Of a stretch of DNA of 64,000 bases, positions 1 through 13,615 are shown piece after piece. The stretch lies in the NCBI RefSeq assembly GCF_027409185.1, contig NC_084462.1, forward strand, positions 24,651,577 to 24,715,576. The letters run 5' to 3'. The translations under genes were made by a program, and so were the position numbers. Source of the DNA: Cynocephalus volans. Its lineage: Eukaryota; Chordata; Mammalia; Dermoptera; Cynocephalidae. A model generated the notes under the pieces. It was not told the origin of the DNA. It saw nothing but the letters and a program-made list of their open reading frames with translations, and did not search any database. Numbering within the stretch: position 1 is the first letter of the stretch; each line of letters begins with the position of its first letter.

Positions 1-827
1 TGGCAATCTTTGTCTTTTAGTATTTTGAAAATATCATCCCATTCCTTTCTAGCTTTTAGGGTTTGTGATGAAAAGTCTGATGTTAACCTGATTGGGGCTC
101 CCTTATAGGTGATTTGACGCTTCTCTCTTGCAGCTTTTAAGATTCTCTCTTTGTCTCTGAGTTTTGCCAATTTGACTATGACATGTCTTGGAGAAGGCCT
201 TTTTGGGTTGAATCCGTTTGGAGATCGTTGAGCTTCCTGGATCTGAAGATCTGTGATTTTTCCTATACCTGGGAAGTTTTCTGCCACTATTTTGTTGAAT
301 ATGTTTTCAATGGAATCTCCATTTTCCTCCCCTTCTGGAATACCCATGACTCGGATATTTGAGCGCTTGAGGTTGTCTGATATCTCTCTCAGATTTTCTT
401 CCATGTCCTTGATTCTTTTTTCTTTCTTTTTGTCTGCTTGTGTTATTTCAAACAGCCCATCTTCAAGTTCAGAGGTTCTCTCTTCAACTTCGACAAGCCT
501 GCTGGTTAAACTCTCCGTTGTGTTTTTTATTTCGCTGAATAACTTCTTCAGTTCAGCAAGTTCTGCTACATTTTTTTTCAGGACATTGATTTCCTTGTAT
601 ATTTCCTCTTTCAGATCCTGTATACTTTTCCTCATTTCATCATGATGTCTAGCTGAGTTTTCTTGTATCTCATTCAGTTTCCTTAGAATTATCACTCGAA
701 ATTCCTTGTCAGTTATTTCAAGGGCTTCTTGTTCTATAGGATCTAGAGTATGAGATTTATTAACTTTTGGTGGTGTACTTTCTTGATTTTTTGTATTTCT
801 GGTGTCTTTTTTTTGGTGTTTATTCAT
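1..827 (-). CDS. LINE-1 ORF1p, partial (3' end outside window)
   Basis: ORF1p is the L1 RNA-binding chaperone that forms trimers and coats L1 RNA in cytoplasmic RNPs. I translated the minus strand from the ATG at 827 and found about 275 codons with no stop or frameshift up to the edge. Visible in order: a Lys/Asn-rich N-terminus, a long heptad-rich coiled coil (about residues 46-152), an RRM starting near residue 157 with NIRVMGIPEGEE, and part of the C-terminal domain. The family length is about 325-340 residues, so roughly 50 residues are missing beyond the window. The start is chosen by alignment with the complete ORF1 at 53640. Confidence 0.85.
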   Translation of the reverse strand, partial: MNKHQKKDTRNTKNQESTPPKVNKSHTLDPIEQEALEITDKEFRVIILRKLNEIQENSARHHDEMRKSIQDLKEEIYKEINVLKKNVAELAELKKLFSEIKNTTESLTSRLVEVEERTSELEDGLFEITQADKKKEKRIKDMEENLREISDNLKRSNIRVMGIPEGEENGDSIENIFNKIVAENFPGIGKITDLQIQEAQRSPNGFNPKRPSPRHVIVKLAKLRDKERILKAAREKRQITYKGAPIRLTSDFSSQTLKARKEWDDIFKILKDKDC

Positions 828-937
828 TGTGGCAGGGGGTTTCACAGTCCACCGGTTTAAGACTAATGACTAACTAGGATGTTGCTGTGGTTGCCAATTT
901 GGTATGGCTCCCACCGTGACTGCTCAGTTGGCCTCTA

Positions 938-1393
938 GTGTCTTGTGTGTGTGGTTGCCTCGGGTCTTGGGCTTCTCCGGGGATCCACCTTTCTGGTCAG
1001 CTTGTACTCTGCTGGGCTGGTGGATCACGTACCACAGGGTGTGTGATCTCTGTTGGGCTTTCACTTTCTGTACAGGACTTCTCCCCGTTCCGTGTGCTCT
1101 GGCCCAGGCTGTTAGATCGTGCAGTGGCGACCCCACCGGGTGTATGGTTTCTGTCGAGTCTCCGCCTCCCTGGCCGCACGTCTCCCCCCTCTGTGCACAC
1201 TGTGCTGGGTTGGGGCGTGTCTTCTGCACCCCTCGTCTATCAGCTGGGCCTTCAAGACCCTGCTCAGCACTGCCTCGCCCAGGAAGTCTACCAGGTTTCT
1301 GCTAGGCACAGACGACCGGTCTCTCTGGGTGCCTTTGTAGCACTGTGTAGATCTTTCTCGGGTCTTGTTCACCTTTGTATCCCCCCGGTATAA
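938..1393 (+). other. Antisense open frame in L1 5' UTR (151 codons)
   Basis: This open frame runs opposite to L1-A across its GC-rich 5' UTR. The other young L1 keeps the same frame (53074-53580, minus strand), ending in the same LCIPPV residues without indels. It recalls primate L1 ORF0 in position only. Replacement changes between the two copies are frequent, so it may be a composition effect rather than a gene. Confidence 0.25.
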
Positions 1394-1919
1394 ACCGAGT
1401 CTAGTGCCCGCCTGCAGCCTGCTCTCCGGCAGGTTCAAGCGGACCTGGGAACTCTCCTACCACACTATTCCCAACCAGAAATTCGTTAGGCTTTTTTCCA
1501 AACTGGTGTCGCAGAGATGGTATCTGCCTCCCAGTAACAGGAAGTTTACCGGGGCCGGAGTCCAGGGTGTGGTGGAGTGACAGTCAGCCCGCCCGTACTT
1601 CCTAGCCCTCCCAAAACTGGTCGGGACGCCCCACACCCCCAGCCCTGCCAGAGAACCGTGGAGGGAGTGGGAGAGGAGGTCGGCCCGCAGGGTCCGGAAA
1701 GCCCCGCGCCAGGCCAAGCAAATGGGCTCAGTGATGGCCGAGCAGGGCGGAGCTGCCCGCACCTGGGAAAATGGAGGCAGCACCGGGGCAGTGAGTGGCC
1801 TGGTGGTGCAGGCGGGGAGCCGCGTGGGCATCCACCCCCCGAACAGAGCTGTGCCAGGGATCACTCACAGTGCTGTGCCAGGTCGGGCGCTCGCTCTGTC
1901 TCTGGTTTGTTGCCTTCCA

Positions 1920-2880
1920 GGTGGGAAATTTTAAAGGATGGAAAGAAGGTTAGTGTTCTTAGAGCCAAATGAATGACATGAGATGAGGTTATAGCTATAC
2001 ACAGAGTGAGATCATGCAGTAGTTTTTAGATCATGTTAATAATTTTGATTTTTGTTTCAAGAAAACTTGGAGTTCATTGAACACAAGGATAATGATCTTA
2101 TTTACGTTTTTAAAAAGCTCATGCTCCTTTGTGAAAACCTGGGATAAACAAAGGGGTGCTAAGAAGTGAAACGGGAAACCCAGTTTAAAGGACTTTGAAA
2201 TAGGTTGGCCAATGGTCCAGGATAGGGAGTAGAAGTAGAGGGAAAAGGATGTGTTACACATACATTTCTAATGCAATGTAGATAAGATTAGACCATTAAT
2301 TGGTTGCTCGCATCAAAAAGCAGGAAGTGTCAATGAATCCCAGATTTCTGGTTTATGCAGATGGGAGATAATGACACTTAACGGAAGTCCGTTTCAGGAA
2401 GTCTGTATTATACCATACTGATAAGGAAGGAGAGTGGTCCAGAGGTCAGAATTGTATTAAATATGTGGATATTTGAGAGGCATCCACATGGAGATATTAA
2501 GTTGGCAGCTGGATTCAGAAGAGAGGTCTGGGCCAGAAAGACAAATTTGAGATTCATTATAATTACAAATGTTATCAAAGCCATAGGAATGGGCAAGAAC
2601 ACTTGGGAAGATCATAATGAGGGAGTAGAGTAGAGGGTCCAGGATTAACTTCAAAGAACTTCATTATTTGGAGGTGGGGTAGATGATGAAGTGACTGAGA
2701 GTGAAAGACCAGAAAAATAAGAGGAAACCAGGTGTAAGTGGCCAAAAAAAAAATGTTTCTATTTGAATGAGTTAGATTTCTTACCTATTCAATTGAGAAA
2801 GAAATGCAAGCTTTAAACAACATAGTCTGTTGAAGCTATGAGGAAACACACTCCCTGATATATTGCTGTTGAAAGTGTGA
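1920..2880. other. No gene; unclassified ancient repeat-like DNA
   Basis: No conserved open frame or splice-flanked exon is seen. The stretch around 2440-2660 has the feel of an old degenerate interspersed repeat, but I cannot name the family. Confidence 0.4.
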
Positions 2881-5215
2881 AATGTGGAATTTGGAAAATA
2901 TCAAACAAATTTACATTTGCATTTTACAAATACAACTACTAGGAGTCTTACTTATAGGCTCACCTGAACAAATTGCAAATATCATATTTACAAGTTTATT
3001 CACAGTGGCATTGTTTGTATAGCAAACATTTGAACAGCACCAGGTGTCCAGCAATAAGGGACATCCATACAATAAGTCTTGTATAGCCATGAAAAGGAAT
3101 GTGCTAAGATCCAACAATATGCTGCCTACAAGTGACCAGTTTTAGCCTTTAGGACACAGATAGACTGAAAGTCAAGGGATGGAAAAAGATATTTCATGCA
3201 AGTGGTAACCAAAAGAGAACAATGGTGGCTATACTTATATCAGACAGAATGAACTTTTGTCAAAATATGTTATGAGAGAAAAAGAAGCTCACTATATGAT
3301 ATTGAAGTGGTCAATTCATCAAGAGTACATAAAATCATAAATGTATATGCACCCAACATTGGAGCACATAACTGTTTAAAGTAAATGTTAACAGAACTGA
3401 AGTGAGAAACTGACAGCAATACAATAATATTTGGGAACTGCAATACCCCACTTTCAATAATACATGGATTATCCAGAGAGAAAATCAATTTGGAAGCACC
3501 AGATTTGAACAGCAGCCTAGACAAAAGGCACCTAACAGACATATACAGAACATTTCATCCAACAGTAGTAGAGCACATATTCTCCTCAAGCACACAAGAA
3601 CATTCTCCAGGATAGATCATATGTTGAGTCACAAAACAAGTCTTAACAAATTTAAGAAGATGGAATTATCTCAAGTATCTTTTCTGACCACCATTGGTAA
3701 AAAACTAAAAATCAATAATAGGAGAAATTTTGGAAAATTTATAAATATGTGGAAATTAAACAACACATTCCTGAACAACCAGTTGGTAAAAGAAAAAGTC
3801 AAAGGAAAATCAAAAAGCATCTTGAAACAAAGGAAAATGGAAACACAACATACCAAAACTTACGTGATTCAGCAAAAGCAGTGCTGAGGGAAATTTATGC
3901 AGATAAACACCTACATTAAGAAAAAAGACACATCTCAAATAAACAATCTAATTTCACACCACAAAGAACTAGAAAAAGAAAAAACTAAACTAAACCCAAA
4001 GTCAGCAAAGGAAACAAATAATAAAGATTAGAACAGAGATAAATAAAAGAGAGACTAGAAAGGCTGTGAATGGCTCAATGAAACTGAGTGGTTTTTTGCA
4101 TGATCAACAAAACCGAAAGATCTTTAGATAGACTAGCCAAGAAAAAAGAGCACTCAAATAAAAAAAATTGTAAATTAGAGAGAAAACATTACAACAGATA
4201 CCACAAAATGCAAAAAGGATCAAGAGACTACTTTGAACAATTATATGCCAACAACTGGAAAACTTAGAAGAAAAGGATAAATTCCTAGAAACAGACAACC
4301 TACCAAGTTTGAATGATGAAGAAATAGAAACTCTGAACAGACCAATCATGAGTAAAGAGATTGGATCAGCTATCAAAAATTTCCCAACACACAAAATCCC
4401 AGGAGCAGATGGCTTCATGAATGAATTCTACCAAACATTTAAAGAAGAATTAATGCCAATATTTTTCAAACACTTCCAAAAAAATTTAGAAACTTTCAAA
4501 CTCCTTTTACCAGGCCAGAATTATCCTCATATGAGAACCACATGAGGTTGCTACCAGAAAAGAAAATTACAGGTCAAAAACCCTGAGGAACACAGATGCA
4601 CATATCCTTAACAAAATACTGGCAAACTAAATTCAACGGCACATTAAAAGGATCATAGCCCATGATCAAGTGGGATTTACCCCTAGGATGCAAGGATGGT
4701 TCAACAGGTGCAAATTGATAAATCTATGTATCATATTAACAGAATGCAGTCTACAAGTCATAAAATCATCTCAATAAATGCAAAAAAGCATCTGATAGAA
4801 TTCAACACCCTTTTATGACAAAAAACTTCCAACAAATTCGGTATAGAAGGAATGAGCCTCAACAGAATAAAGGTCATGTATGACAAACCCACACTAACAT
4901 AATACTCAACCATGAGAAGCTGTAAGCTTTTCTTTTAACATCAGGAACAAGACAAGGGTGCCCACTCTTGCTACTTCTATTCAACATAGTACTGGAAATC
5001 CTAGCAAGAGGGATTAAGCAAGAAACAGAAATAAAGGCATCCAAATTGGAAAGGAGGAAGTTAAACTGTCTCTATTTGAAGATGACATGAAAAACATACA
5101 TATAAATATATATATTTCTATATAATACCTAATAAACAAATTCAGAAAAGTTCCAAGACACAAAATCAACATACAATAGTCAATTGCATTTCTGTACACT
5201 ATCTAGAAAATAAAT
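2881..5215 (+). mobile_element. Decayed LINE-1 ORF2 fragment (old)
   Basis: From about 3125 the translation follows L1 ORF2: the endonuclease segment (DTDRLKVKGWKK-like at 3160, an SLNKF-like stretch near 3640), the linker, and reverse transcriptase up to a decayed version of the FADD region near 5075. Many stops and frameshifts interrupt it. About 2890-3120 resembles an even older L1 ORF2 3' end. It abuts the 5' UTR of another L1 at about 5216. Confidence 0.8.
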
Positions 5216-5701
5216 TTAGAAAATGATCCCAGCCCACAGTCGCAGCAGCTGCGGAGGTGGGCCAAGACCCGTGAAGTGCCAGGGCTCAGTCTCAGGCCAA
5301 GAGGGAAGCACCTACAGTCACAGCAGCTGACGAGGTGAGCCACAACCAGATCCATGTGGCACCAGGATCCAGTCTGAGGCCCTGATGGGGGGGAAGGGAG
5401 TATACACAGCCCAGCAGGCCCCAAGGTGAGCCATGGCCTGCACAGCACCAGGGACTCAGTCTACAGCCATGGAAAGCTGAAATAGGAGCCAAGGTGGTAT
5501 AATATTGATACTGTGACACCTTTTTCACCACAAGGACAGTTCACCACCACAGTGGCAGCCAGGGCCACTCTACAGGCAACTGGCTACACACTTGACTACA
5601 ATGATATAAGAAGAGTCACCCATAGAGCCTGCAAATAGACGAGGAAATCTTTATTCTCATAGCCAGCCCCAGAGTAACAGAAGGAGCAAGTTCTCTACCA
5701 G

Positions 5702-6682
5702 ATGACCAAACATCAATGAAAAAATAGTAGAACTACAAATAAGCAAGAAGATATGACACCACCAAAGGAATACAGTAATGCTCAAATTCCAGACGCCATA
5801 GAACAGGAAATGCTCGAAATGTCTGAAAAGAAATTCTGAGGAATGATCTTAAGAAAGCTGGAAGAAATCAAAGAAGACTCAATTAAAGTACACAAGGAAG
5901 CAAGAAAAAATATCCAGAATATGAAGAGGCAAATTTACAAAGAGATTAATACCTTACAAAAGAGTGCAGCAGAACTCCTAGACACGAAAGATTCATTCAA
6001 TGAAATAAAAGACACAACAGAGAGTTTGAGCAGCAGACTAGAGCAAGCAGAACAAAGAATTGCAGATCTCAAAGATGGTCTTTTCAAAGTAACCCAGCAG
6101 ACAAAAAAAGGAAAAAAGAATTAAAAATAATGAAGAAAATCTAAGACAGAGAGCAGACAACCTCGAGTGCTCTAACATTCGAATTGTGGGTATTCCAGAA
6201 GGGGAGGAGAAAGGAAAAGGTATTGAAAACCTACTAAAAGAAATAAAAACAGAAAACTTCCTGGGTGTCAGGAGAGATGCAGACCTTCAGATCCAGGAAG
6301 CTCAAAGGTCCCCAAACAGATTCAATCCAATAAGATCCTCTCCAAGACACTTTCTAGTCAGATCTGCAAAGCTCAAAGGCAAAGACAGAACTCTAAAAGT
6401 AGCAAGAAAAATGTGTCAAGTCACCTATAAGGGAATCTTCATCAGACTAACAGCAGACTTCTCAACTGAAACCCTATAAGCCAGAAGAAAGTGGAATTTT
6501 ATATTCAAAATACAAAAGGAAAAAAATTGCCAGAAAAGAATTCTTTACCCAGCATGGCTCTCCTTCAGAAATGACGGAGAAATCGTGTATTTCCCAGAAA
6601 AACAAAAATTGTGAAAGTTCACCAACACACCACCAGCTCTGCAAGAAACTCTCAAGGGAGTCCTGCATCTAGAATCTGAATA
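5702..6682 (+). pseudogene. L1-C ORF1 (broken)
   Basis: The ATG at 5702 is followed within six codons by TGA, and another TGA lies at about 5837. A coiled-coil stretch is open at 5843-6124. After a frameshift the RRM resumes (IVGIPEGEEKGKG near 6185) and runs to 6479, where a TAA interrupts. The C-terminal domain is recognisable to the terminal TAA near 6680. It is not translatable as one protein. Confidence 0.8.
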
Positions 6683-6867
6683 ATGATGATCACTATCACG
6701 GGTACACAAGAAAGAGCAAAACCTGTCATTGAAACAAAAATGCCAGTGAGAAAGAGTACGAGGCTAAATGACGCCACCTCAAATTTCCAGCTAACATTGA
6801 AGAAGAGAAATAAAAGGGGAAGTAATGATCAAAAGATATTTAAAACATCGAAACAAAAAGCAATTAA

Positions 6868-9800
6868 ATGACAGGAATTAAGCAATACCTGCCAATAACT
6901 ACCCTAAATGTGAATGGATTAACCTCCAAATTCAAAAGGCACATGTTCACTGATTGGATTACAAAGCTAGACCCAAGTATATGCTGTCTTCAAGAGATGC
7001 ATCTCACCTATAGAGACACACACAGACTAAAAGTGAAGGGATGGAAAAAGATATGCCATGCAAATGAAGACCAAAAATGATCAGGAGTAGTTATTCTTAT
7101 ATCAGATAAAATAGGCTTTAAACCAAAAAACAAAAAGAGACTAAGAAGGCCACTATATAATGAGAAATGGATCTATCCCACTAGAAGACATAACAATCAT
7201 AAACATATATGCACCCAATACTGGAGCACCCAGATACGTAAAGCAAATTCTTAGACCTCAAGAAAAAAATAGGCCATAATTTGTTGATAGTGGGTGACCT
7301 GAACAAGCCTCTCTCAGTATACGACAGATCTTCCAGGCAACAAATCAACAAAGAGACACAGGATTTAAACTGTACCTTAGACCAACTGGCCCTGGCAGAT
7401 ATACACAGAACATTCCAGCCAATATCTAAAGAATATACCTTCTTTTCATCAGAACATGGAACATTTTCCACGATCGACCACACATTAGGTCGCAAATCTA
7501 ATCTCAGCAAATTTGTAAAACTTGAAATTATTCCAAGTATCTTTTCAGGCCACAATGGACTAAAACTGGAAATCAATAACAAGCAAAACCCTGGAAACTC
7601 TACAACTACGTGGAAACTAAACAATAGGCTCCTGCATGACCTATGGGCCCAAGAAGAAATTAAACAGGAAATCAAAAAAATTCTTGAAACCAATGAAAAT
7701 AAAGGTACATAATACTAAAACTAATGGGATACTACAAAAGCAGTACTAAGAGGCAAATTTATTGCAAGAAATGCTTATATCAAAAGAATGGAAAGACTTC
7801 AAATAAATGACCTAACACTAAGCCTCAAAAAACTGGAAAAACAACAGCAATCCAATCCTAAAGTAGGAGATGGAAAGAAATAATGAAGATCAGAGCAGAA
7901 CTAAATGAAATAGAGACCCCAAAAAATGACAGAAAAGATCAACAAAACAAAAAGTTGGTTTTTCAAGAAGATAAATAAGATAGATAAGCCATTAGCTAGG
8001 TTAACAAAAAAAATAAGAGAGAAGACCCAAGTAACAAAAATCAGAAATGAAAAGGGAGACATTACAACCAATGCCACAGAAACACAAAGAATCATTAGAG
8101 ACTATTATAAACAACTGTATGACAACAAATATGAAAACCTGGAAGACATGGATAAGTTTCTGGAAACATAAACTCCCCAGATTGAACCAAGAAGAGATAG
8201 AAAATCTGAACAGACCAATAACAAGCGATGAGGTTGAAACAGTAATCAGCAATCTTCCAACAAAAAAAGCCCAAGACGAGATGGCTTTACAGCTAATTCT
8301 ACCAAACCTTTAAAGGGGAATTAATATCAATTCTCCTCAAACTATTCCAAAAAAAATTGGAATAGAAGCCATTCTCCCAAACTCATTCTATGAGGCCAAC
8401 ATAACTCTGATACCAAAACCAGATAAAGACACAATAAAAAAAGAAAATTACAGGACAATATCCTTGATAAACATAGATGCAAATATCCTCAACCAAATAT
8501 TAGCAATCAGAATACAGCAGCACATCAAAAAAATTATACACCATGATCAAGTGGGATTCATCCCAGGGATGCCAGGATGGTTCAACATACGAAAGTCAAT
8601 AAATGTGATACACCACGTCAAAAAACTCAAAGACAAAGACCATATGATTGTCTCAATAGACACTGAAAAACATTTGACAAAATTCAACATCCCTTATAAG
8701 AAAGACTCTCAACTAATTAGGTATAGAAGGAAAGTATATCAATACAATAAAAGTCTTCTATGACAAGCCCATTGCCAGTATCATTCTGAATGGGAAGAAA
8801 CTGAAGGCTTTTCCTTTAAGAACAGGAACAAGACAAGGATGTTAGCACTTCTATTTAACATAGTACTGGAGGTACTAGCCAGAGCAATCAGGCAAGAGAA
8901 AGAAATAAAGGGCATCCAGATGGGAAAAGGTGAAGTCAAACTGTCTTTATTTGCAGATGATATGATACTACATATTGAAAAACCTAAAGACTCTATCAAA
9001 AAACTCCTAAAGCTGGTTAATAATTTCAGTCACATTGCAGCATACAAAATAAACGGCCCCCAATCAGTTGCTTTTATATTCTCCAATAATGAGCTAACAG
9101 AAAGAGAAATCAAGAAAGTAAGTGCATTTACAACAGTCACAAACACACACACACAAAAAATACCTAGGAATCAATTTAACTGAGGAGGTGAAAGATCTCT
9201 ACAATGAGAACTAGAAGCTATTATTGAAAGAAACTGAAGACAACACAAAAAGATGGAAATACATTCCAAGCTCTCGGGTTGGAATTACTAACATTGTGAA
9301 AATATCTATACTACCCAAAGCAATTTACAGACTCAATAAAATCCCATCAAAATACCAATGACATTCTTCACAGAAATGGAAAAAATAATCTCAACATTCA
9401 CATGGAACAACAAAAGACCCCAAGTAGCCAAAACAAAAATGAGCAAAAAAAAATAGAGCCAGAGGCATAACATTACCTGACTTCAAGTTATACTACAAAG
9501 CTATAGTAACCCAAACAGCATGGTACTGGCATAAAAATAGACACAGACTAGTGGAGCAGCATAAACAACCCAGAAATCACTTCTCCGGCTTACAGTCATC
9601 TGATATTTGACAAAGGCAACAAAAACATACCTTGGGGAAAAGACTGCCTCTTCAATAAGCAGTGCTGGAAAATTAGATATCCATATGCAGAAGAACGTGA
9701 CTAGACATACATCTCTCACCATATACTAAAATCAACTCAATATGGATTAAAGACTTAAGTATAAGATCTGAAACTGTACATTTACTAAGGTAAAATAGAG

Positions 9801-9960
9801 GTGAAACACTTCAGGAACTAGGTCTCGGTACAGACTTTATGAACATGAGCCCCAAAGCATAAACACCAAAAGAAAAAATAAACAAATGGGAACATATGAA
9901 ATTCCAAAACTTCTGCACAGCAAAGGAAACAATCCACAGAGTGAAATGACAACCTACCGG
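6868..9960 (+). pseudogene. L1-C ORF2 (broken endonuclease-reverse transcriptase)
   Basis: It starts MTGIKQYLPITTLNVNG, the canonical ORF2 start with the endonuclease Asn at position 14 and CCLQE. A TGA at 7078 and later frameshifts split it. The GDLNKPLS segment (7290) and a STIDH segment that keeps the catalytic Asp (about 7470) are visible. Reverse transcriptase follows with [14 protein letters not shown] (8545) and LFADDMIL (8945). It cannot encode active enzyme. Confidence 0.8.
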
Positions 9961-9985
9961 GTGGTAGAAATTTTTGCTAACTTTT

Positions 9986-12364
9986 TGAACATCAATGGTG
10001 TTAAAAAGAATTCCACCTATTGTCTGTATTTCCTGAAAATTAGTATTTAGATCTTGAAACGTATTCAAATTCAGATTCCATTTTCGGGGTCAGTGCTTTA
10101 TAGGTGATGATTGTGTACTTCCATTGGGATTACATAATGTCTGGGTATCTCTACTTTTTGTGATATGAGCATCCATCGATAATTATTACCCAGATCTGTT
10201 AATTCACTGGGGGCTACAAAATGGTGATATTCTAGTGTTAATCCTCCTTCTTTATTAGATGGAATATTTGTATAAAGAGAAATTTCCCCTCACCAATCAT
10301 TTGGTTATATAAGACAGGATAAAGGTTTTTCTCCCTCTATTTATCAATTTTTGAAATAAAAAGTTGATTGCCTACAATTTACCAAAATGTTATTGTTATA
10401 AATTTGCGGATTTAATCATGTCCATTGTGTTTCAATCCACTGCAGTTATTATCTGTGTTGATGTTCAGAATTTTCTGGTGTTTGTTTTTTGATTTTTGCA
10501 GGGGTTCTTTGTTTTTCCTCTAGTGCAAATCTCTTCGAGGCAGCTTTTAAGTTCTTTTAACACAACCTTTGTCACCTATGAAGTTCAAGGGATCTTTAAC
10601 TTCATTCAGTGGTTTCATTGATACTTGTAAAGTGGTTTTCTACTTTGAAATTACTTCTTTTTAAAAATATGGCCAGGTACAGCAATTAAGTAATTGTGTT
10701 CATACTGTTACATTTTCAGTGTGAGAGAAATGAGCCTCAAATATAAATTCAAATAAATAAATACAGACACTAATTTTAAAATAACTTAGAAATATCAATA
10801 TGAATTCATGATTTTTAGTTTATGTACCTATCTGTCATTTATCCATAGCTTCCATCTGCTCAATGGCCTAGAAGCAATGTTACTCGATAACAATGAGCAC
10901 TCACAGTGTCAAGATATTCATTTCTAATTCCCCACAAATTCTTGGAGAACCAACAAATTCCAAGTCTGGGGCAAAACAGGTACAAAGTGAGCCTGGGACA
11001 CCTTGAGCCAGAAGTCAAGGAGGTTTCCTCAATTTGGATTTATATCAAAAAGGACACAGAAGCCAACTTGGCAGAAATTGTGAAAACCGGAATATTAGAG
11101 AAAACACTGATTATACTAATTTAATTACACCAAATATATAATAATCCATGTGCTCATAATGACAGTCAGAAAAAGACAAAATCATTTGTCACCATTTGAA
11201 GCAACTGGTAAGCCAGCTCTTTTCTTTGTAAGTTGGTAACTAAAGGGAAATAACTAAATGTTTTTCTTGCTTCCAGGAGGAACTTTACTTCAAACTAAGC
11301 TTTTAGCCCCAATCTGTGAAAGAGAGCACTATTTTACAAAAGAAGGCAAGCTAATAAATGTAGAAGGCACAAAATACTTACAAAAATCAACATTTTGTTA
11401 CCTTTCTAAAATGATTGATTCAGGCCATACTTATCACTTGTGTTAAAATAATAAGGAACATGGTTAATGGGAATTATTTTAGAGTTAATATTTGTCACAA
11501 AAAAATTACCACATCGATACCTTGCTGGTCTCAAGGGAAAAAACAGAAGTGCACCATGCAGGGACCAGCATTTTATCCCCTGATCCAGTCACTATTAACA
11601 TCACTGATGATAGACAATCAGGCGTCACACATCTCCCAATGCCTTGCAAATAGAATTTACAGCATCACTTATGCTAAAGCTTAAATTAAGTCTATCTAAA
11701 TTACAGGATACAGGAAACACAAGAAATATAGGACAAATTAAGTTTTTCCATATGGAAGCAATCAGAAAAATCCAGAAGTTGGAACATTTGACAACAAAAC
11801 TAGTCCTGCCTCCTCCATAGATAAGAGTAAAGAAAAGAACGAACTAGTCTCTATTTAAAGAAAACAAGGGGCAAAACAACCAGGTCCTGGAATGGATCTG
11901 GGCTTCAAAAACACAATTCCATCTTTTATATTTACCCAGAGGAGGTTAAAATTTAAAAATTTATCTGTGTAAACCTAGGGCTGGGTCTGGAGCTCACAGA
12001 ACCCCTCAAGCCCATTGTCCAGACTGGGTAGGAAACACTTCATATGAAGATCTACCAGCTAGGTAACAGGAGAAAGTTCCTTGGAGACCTAGGTAAAGAG
12101 ATAAGAAGCTTTATTCAGCACACACGTGTTTAAGAGCTGGGCAGTCCAAAGAAAAACTGAGCAGCTGCCAGCAAAGTAAACATGCTCTATTTTTAGACAC
12201 AAGCTCTGCAGACCAGTAGTTCAGAGCCACTGCCTGGCACACTGAAGAACACAAAAGAATAGCAACAAGCTAAAAATACAGGGCATACATGCCCACTAAC
12301 TCCACCCCCCCACAACTTGTTTACAAAGAATGTGCTGCACCACACCCAACTGGACCTGATGAGA
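9986..12364. other. No gene; AT-rich, unclassified
   Basis: About 10000-10330 looks like an ancient repeat in reverse orientation that I cannot name. About 10330-12360 is AT-rich with scattered short open frames, none with recognisable domains or credible splice context. If copy D of NXPE has its last exon outside the window, this is intron. Confidence 0.4.
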
Positions 12365-13075
12365 GGGGGCCTGACCAAGCTACTCTATTTGCCTCCCAAT
12401 GTGCACACAAAAACCTGCACATGGATGTTTATACCTGCTTTATTCATAATTGCCAAAACTTGCAGACAACCAAGATGTCCTTCAATAGGTGAATGGATAA
12501 ACAAAATGTGGTACGTCCAGACAACATAATATTATTCAGTGCTAAAAACAAATGAGCCACCAACCCATGAAAAAAACATAGAGGAGCATTCAATATATAT
12601 TATTATGCAAAACAAGTCAATCTGAAAAGGCTGTATATTGTATGATTCCACCTGTATGACATTCTGGAAAAGGCAAAACTATGGAGACAGTAAAAAGATC
12701 AGCAATCCCCAGGGTTTGGGGGATAGGGAAGGGACAACAAGGGGAGCACAGAGGATTTTTAGAGCAGTAAAAATACTTTGTATGATACTGTAATGGCAGA
12801 TCCATGTCACTATTCATTTATCCAAACCTATAGAGTGCAAAACCGAGAGTGAACCCTAATGGAAACTGTGAATTCTGGATGATTATGAAGGCTGATAACA
12901 ATGTGGCAATGTAAGTTCATCAGTTGTAACAAATATACTACTCTTATGGGGTATGCTTTTAATGCGGGAGGCTATGCATGTGTGGGGCAGGAGGTGTATG
13001 GGAAATCTCTGCACTTTCCTCTCAATTTTGCTGTGAACCTAAAGTTGCTCTTAAAAAAAACTCTTTTTAAGAATA
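12365..13075 (+). mobile_element. Old LINE-1 3' end
   Basis: It starts in the ORF2 C-terminus (FIHNCQNLQT-like, near 12460). The old-L1 3' UTR follows, with a GGGATAGGGAAGGG-type tract near 12720 and a TTGTAACAAAT motif near 12925. It ends near an A-run at about 13055. Confidence 0.7.
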
Positions 13076-13615
13076 CAATTCTATAGGTTGTTGAGGGACA
13101 ACTAAGGACATTTGTTTATGAATTGGATATTAGATTTAAGGAATTATTATTCATTTTCTTAGGTATGATCCTCTTATTTTGGTTATATGTAAAAAAGACA
13201 TTATTCTTTGAAAAAAATTTGCACAGGAATATTTAGGGAGAAACATCATGATGTCTGTTATTCACTCTCACACACTTAAGCACATGAAAATGAACTAAGA
13301 GGCAACATGCTTATATGCTGATTGGAATGGGATGGAAATAACTGTTGAGAGAGAAGATGATTTAGGAAGGAGAGAGGGAAATTGTTAAAGACATGTCCTT
13401 GAATAGGCAACAGGGAGTGAGATCTAGTGTCTAAGTGGGAGGGCTGTTCGTTGATAAGAAAATGGAGAGTTAACTTCCAGAAACAGGTGGGAAAACAGAG
13501 TAAACAACTGGTGCAGATGCTGGTAGGTGAGAAAATTTGGTGGTGAAAGTCTGTGGAATTTCACCTCCAATTCCTTAGTTTGGTTCAAGAAAATAGAGTG
13601 GCAAAGTAGGACTAG

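Larger units (their letters stand above)
1..1919 (-). mobile_element. Young LINE-1 (L1-A), 5'-truncated, running off the left edge
   Basis: Read on the minus strand this is L1 5' UTR (about 1919 down to 828) followed by ORF1. It aligns base for base with the L1 at 52.1-58.9 kb, but its 5' end begins about 440 bases into that element's 5' UTR, so it is 5'-truncated. The body continues past position 1, where ORF2 should lie. Few differences from the other copy and an open ORF1 mark it as a recent insertion. It is one of few L1s here in the same orientation as the NXPE genes. Confidence 0.9.
5216..9985 (+). mobile_element. LINE-1 (L1-C), middle-aged, 3'-truncated, inactive
   Basis: A GC-richer 5' UTR (5216-5701) is followed by ORF1 and ORF2 remnants in the usual order. 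The match is lost around 9985, inside the part of ORF2 just after the FC(T)AKE motif, so the ORF2 tail, 3' UTR and poly(A) are missing. All frames are broken by stops and small indels. It is older than the two young L1s but younger than the pieces around it. Confidence 0.85.

Noticed and set aside
253..645. 130-codon plus-strand frame
   Set aside because: It is the antisense shadow of L1 ORF1; the same shadow appears at 53822-54214 opposite the intact ORF1.
5702..6682. L1-C as an active element
   Set aside because: A stop within six codons of the ORF1 start, many stops in ORF2 and no 3' end.
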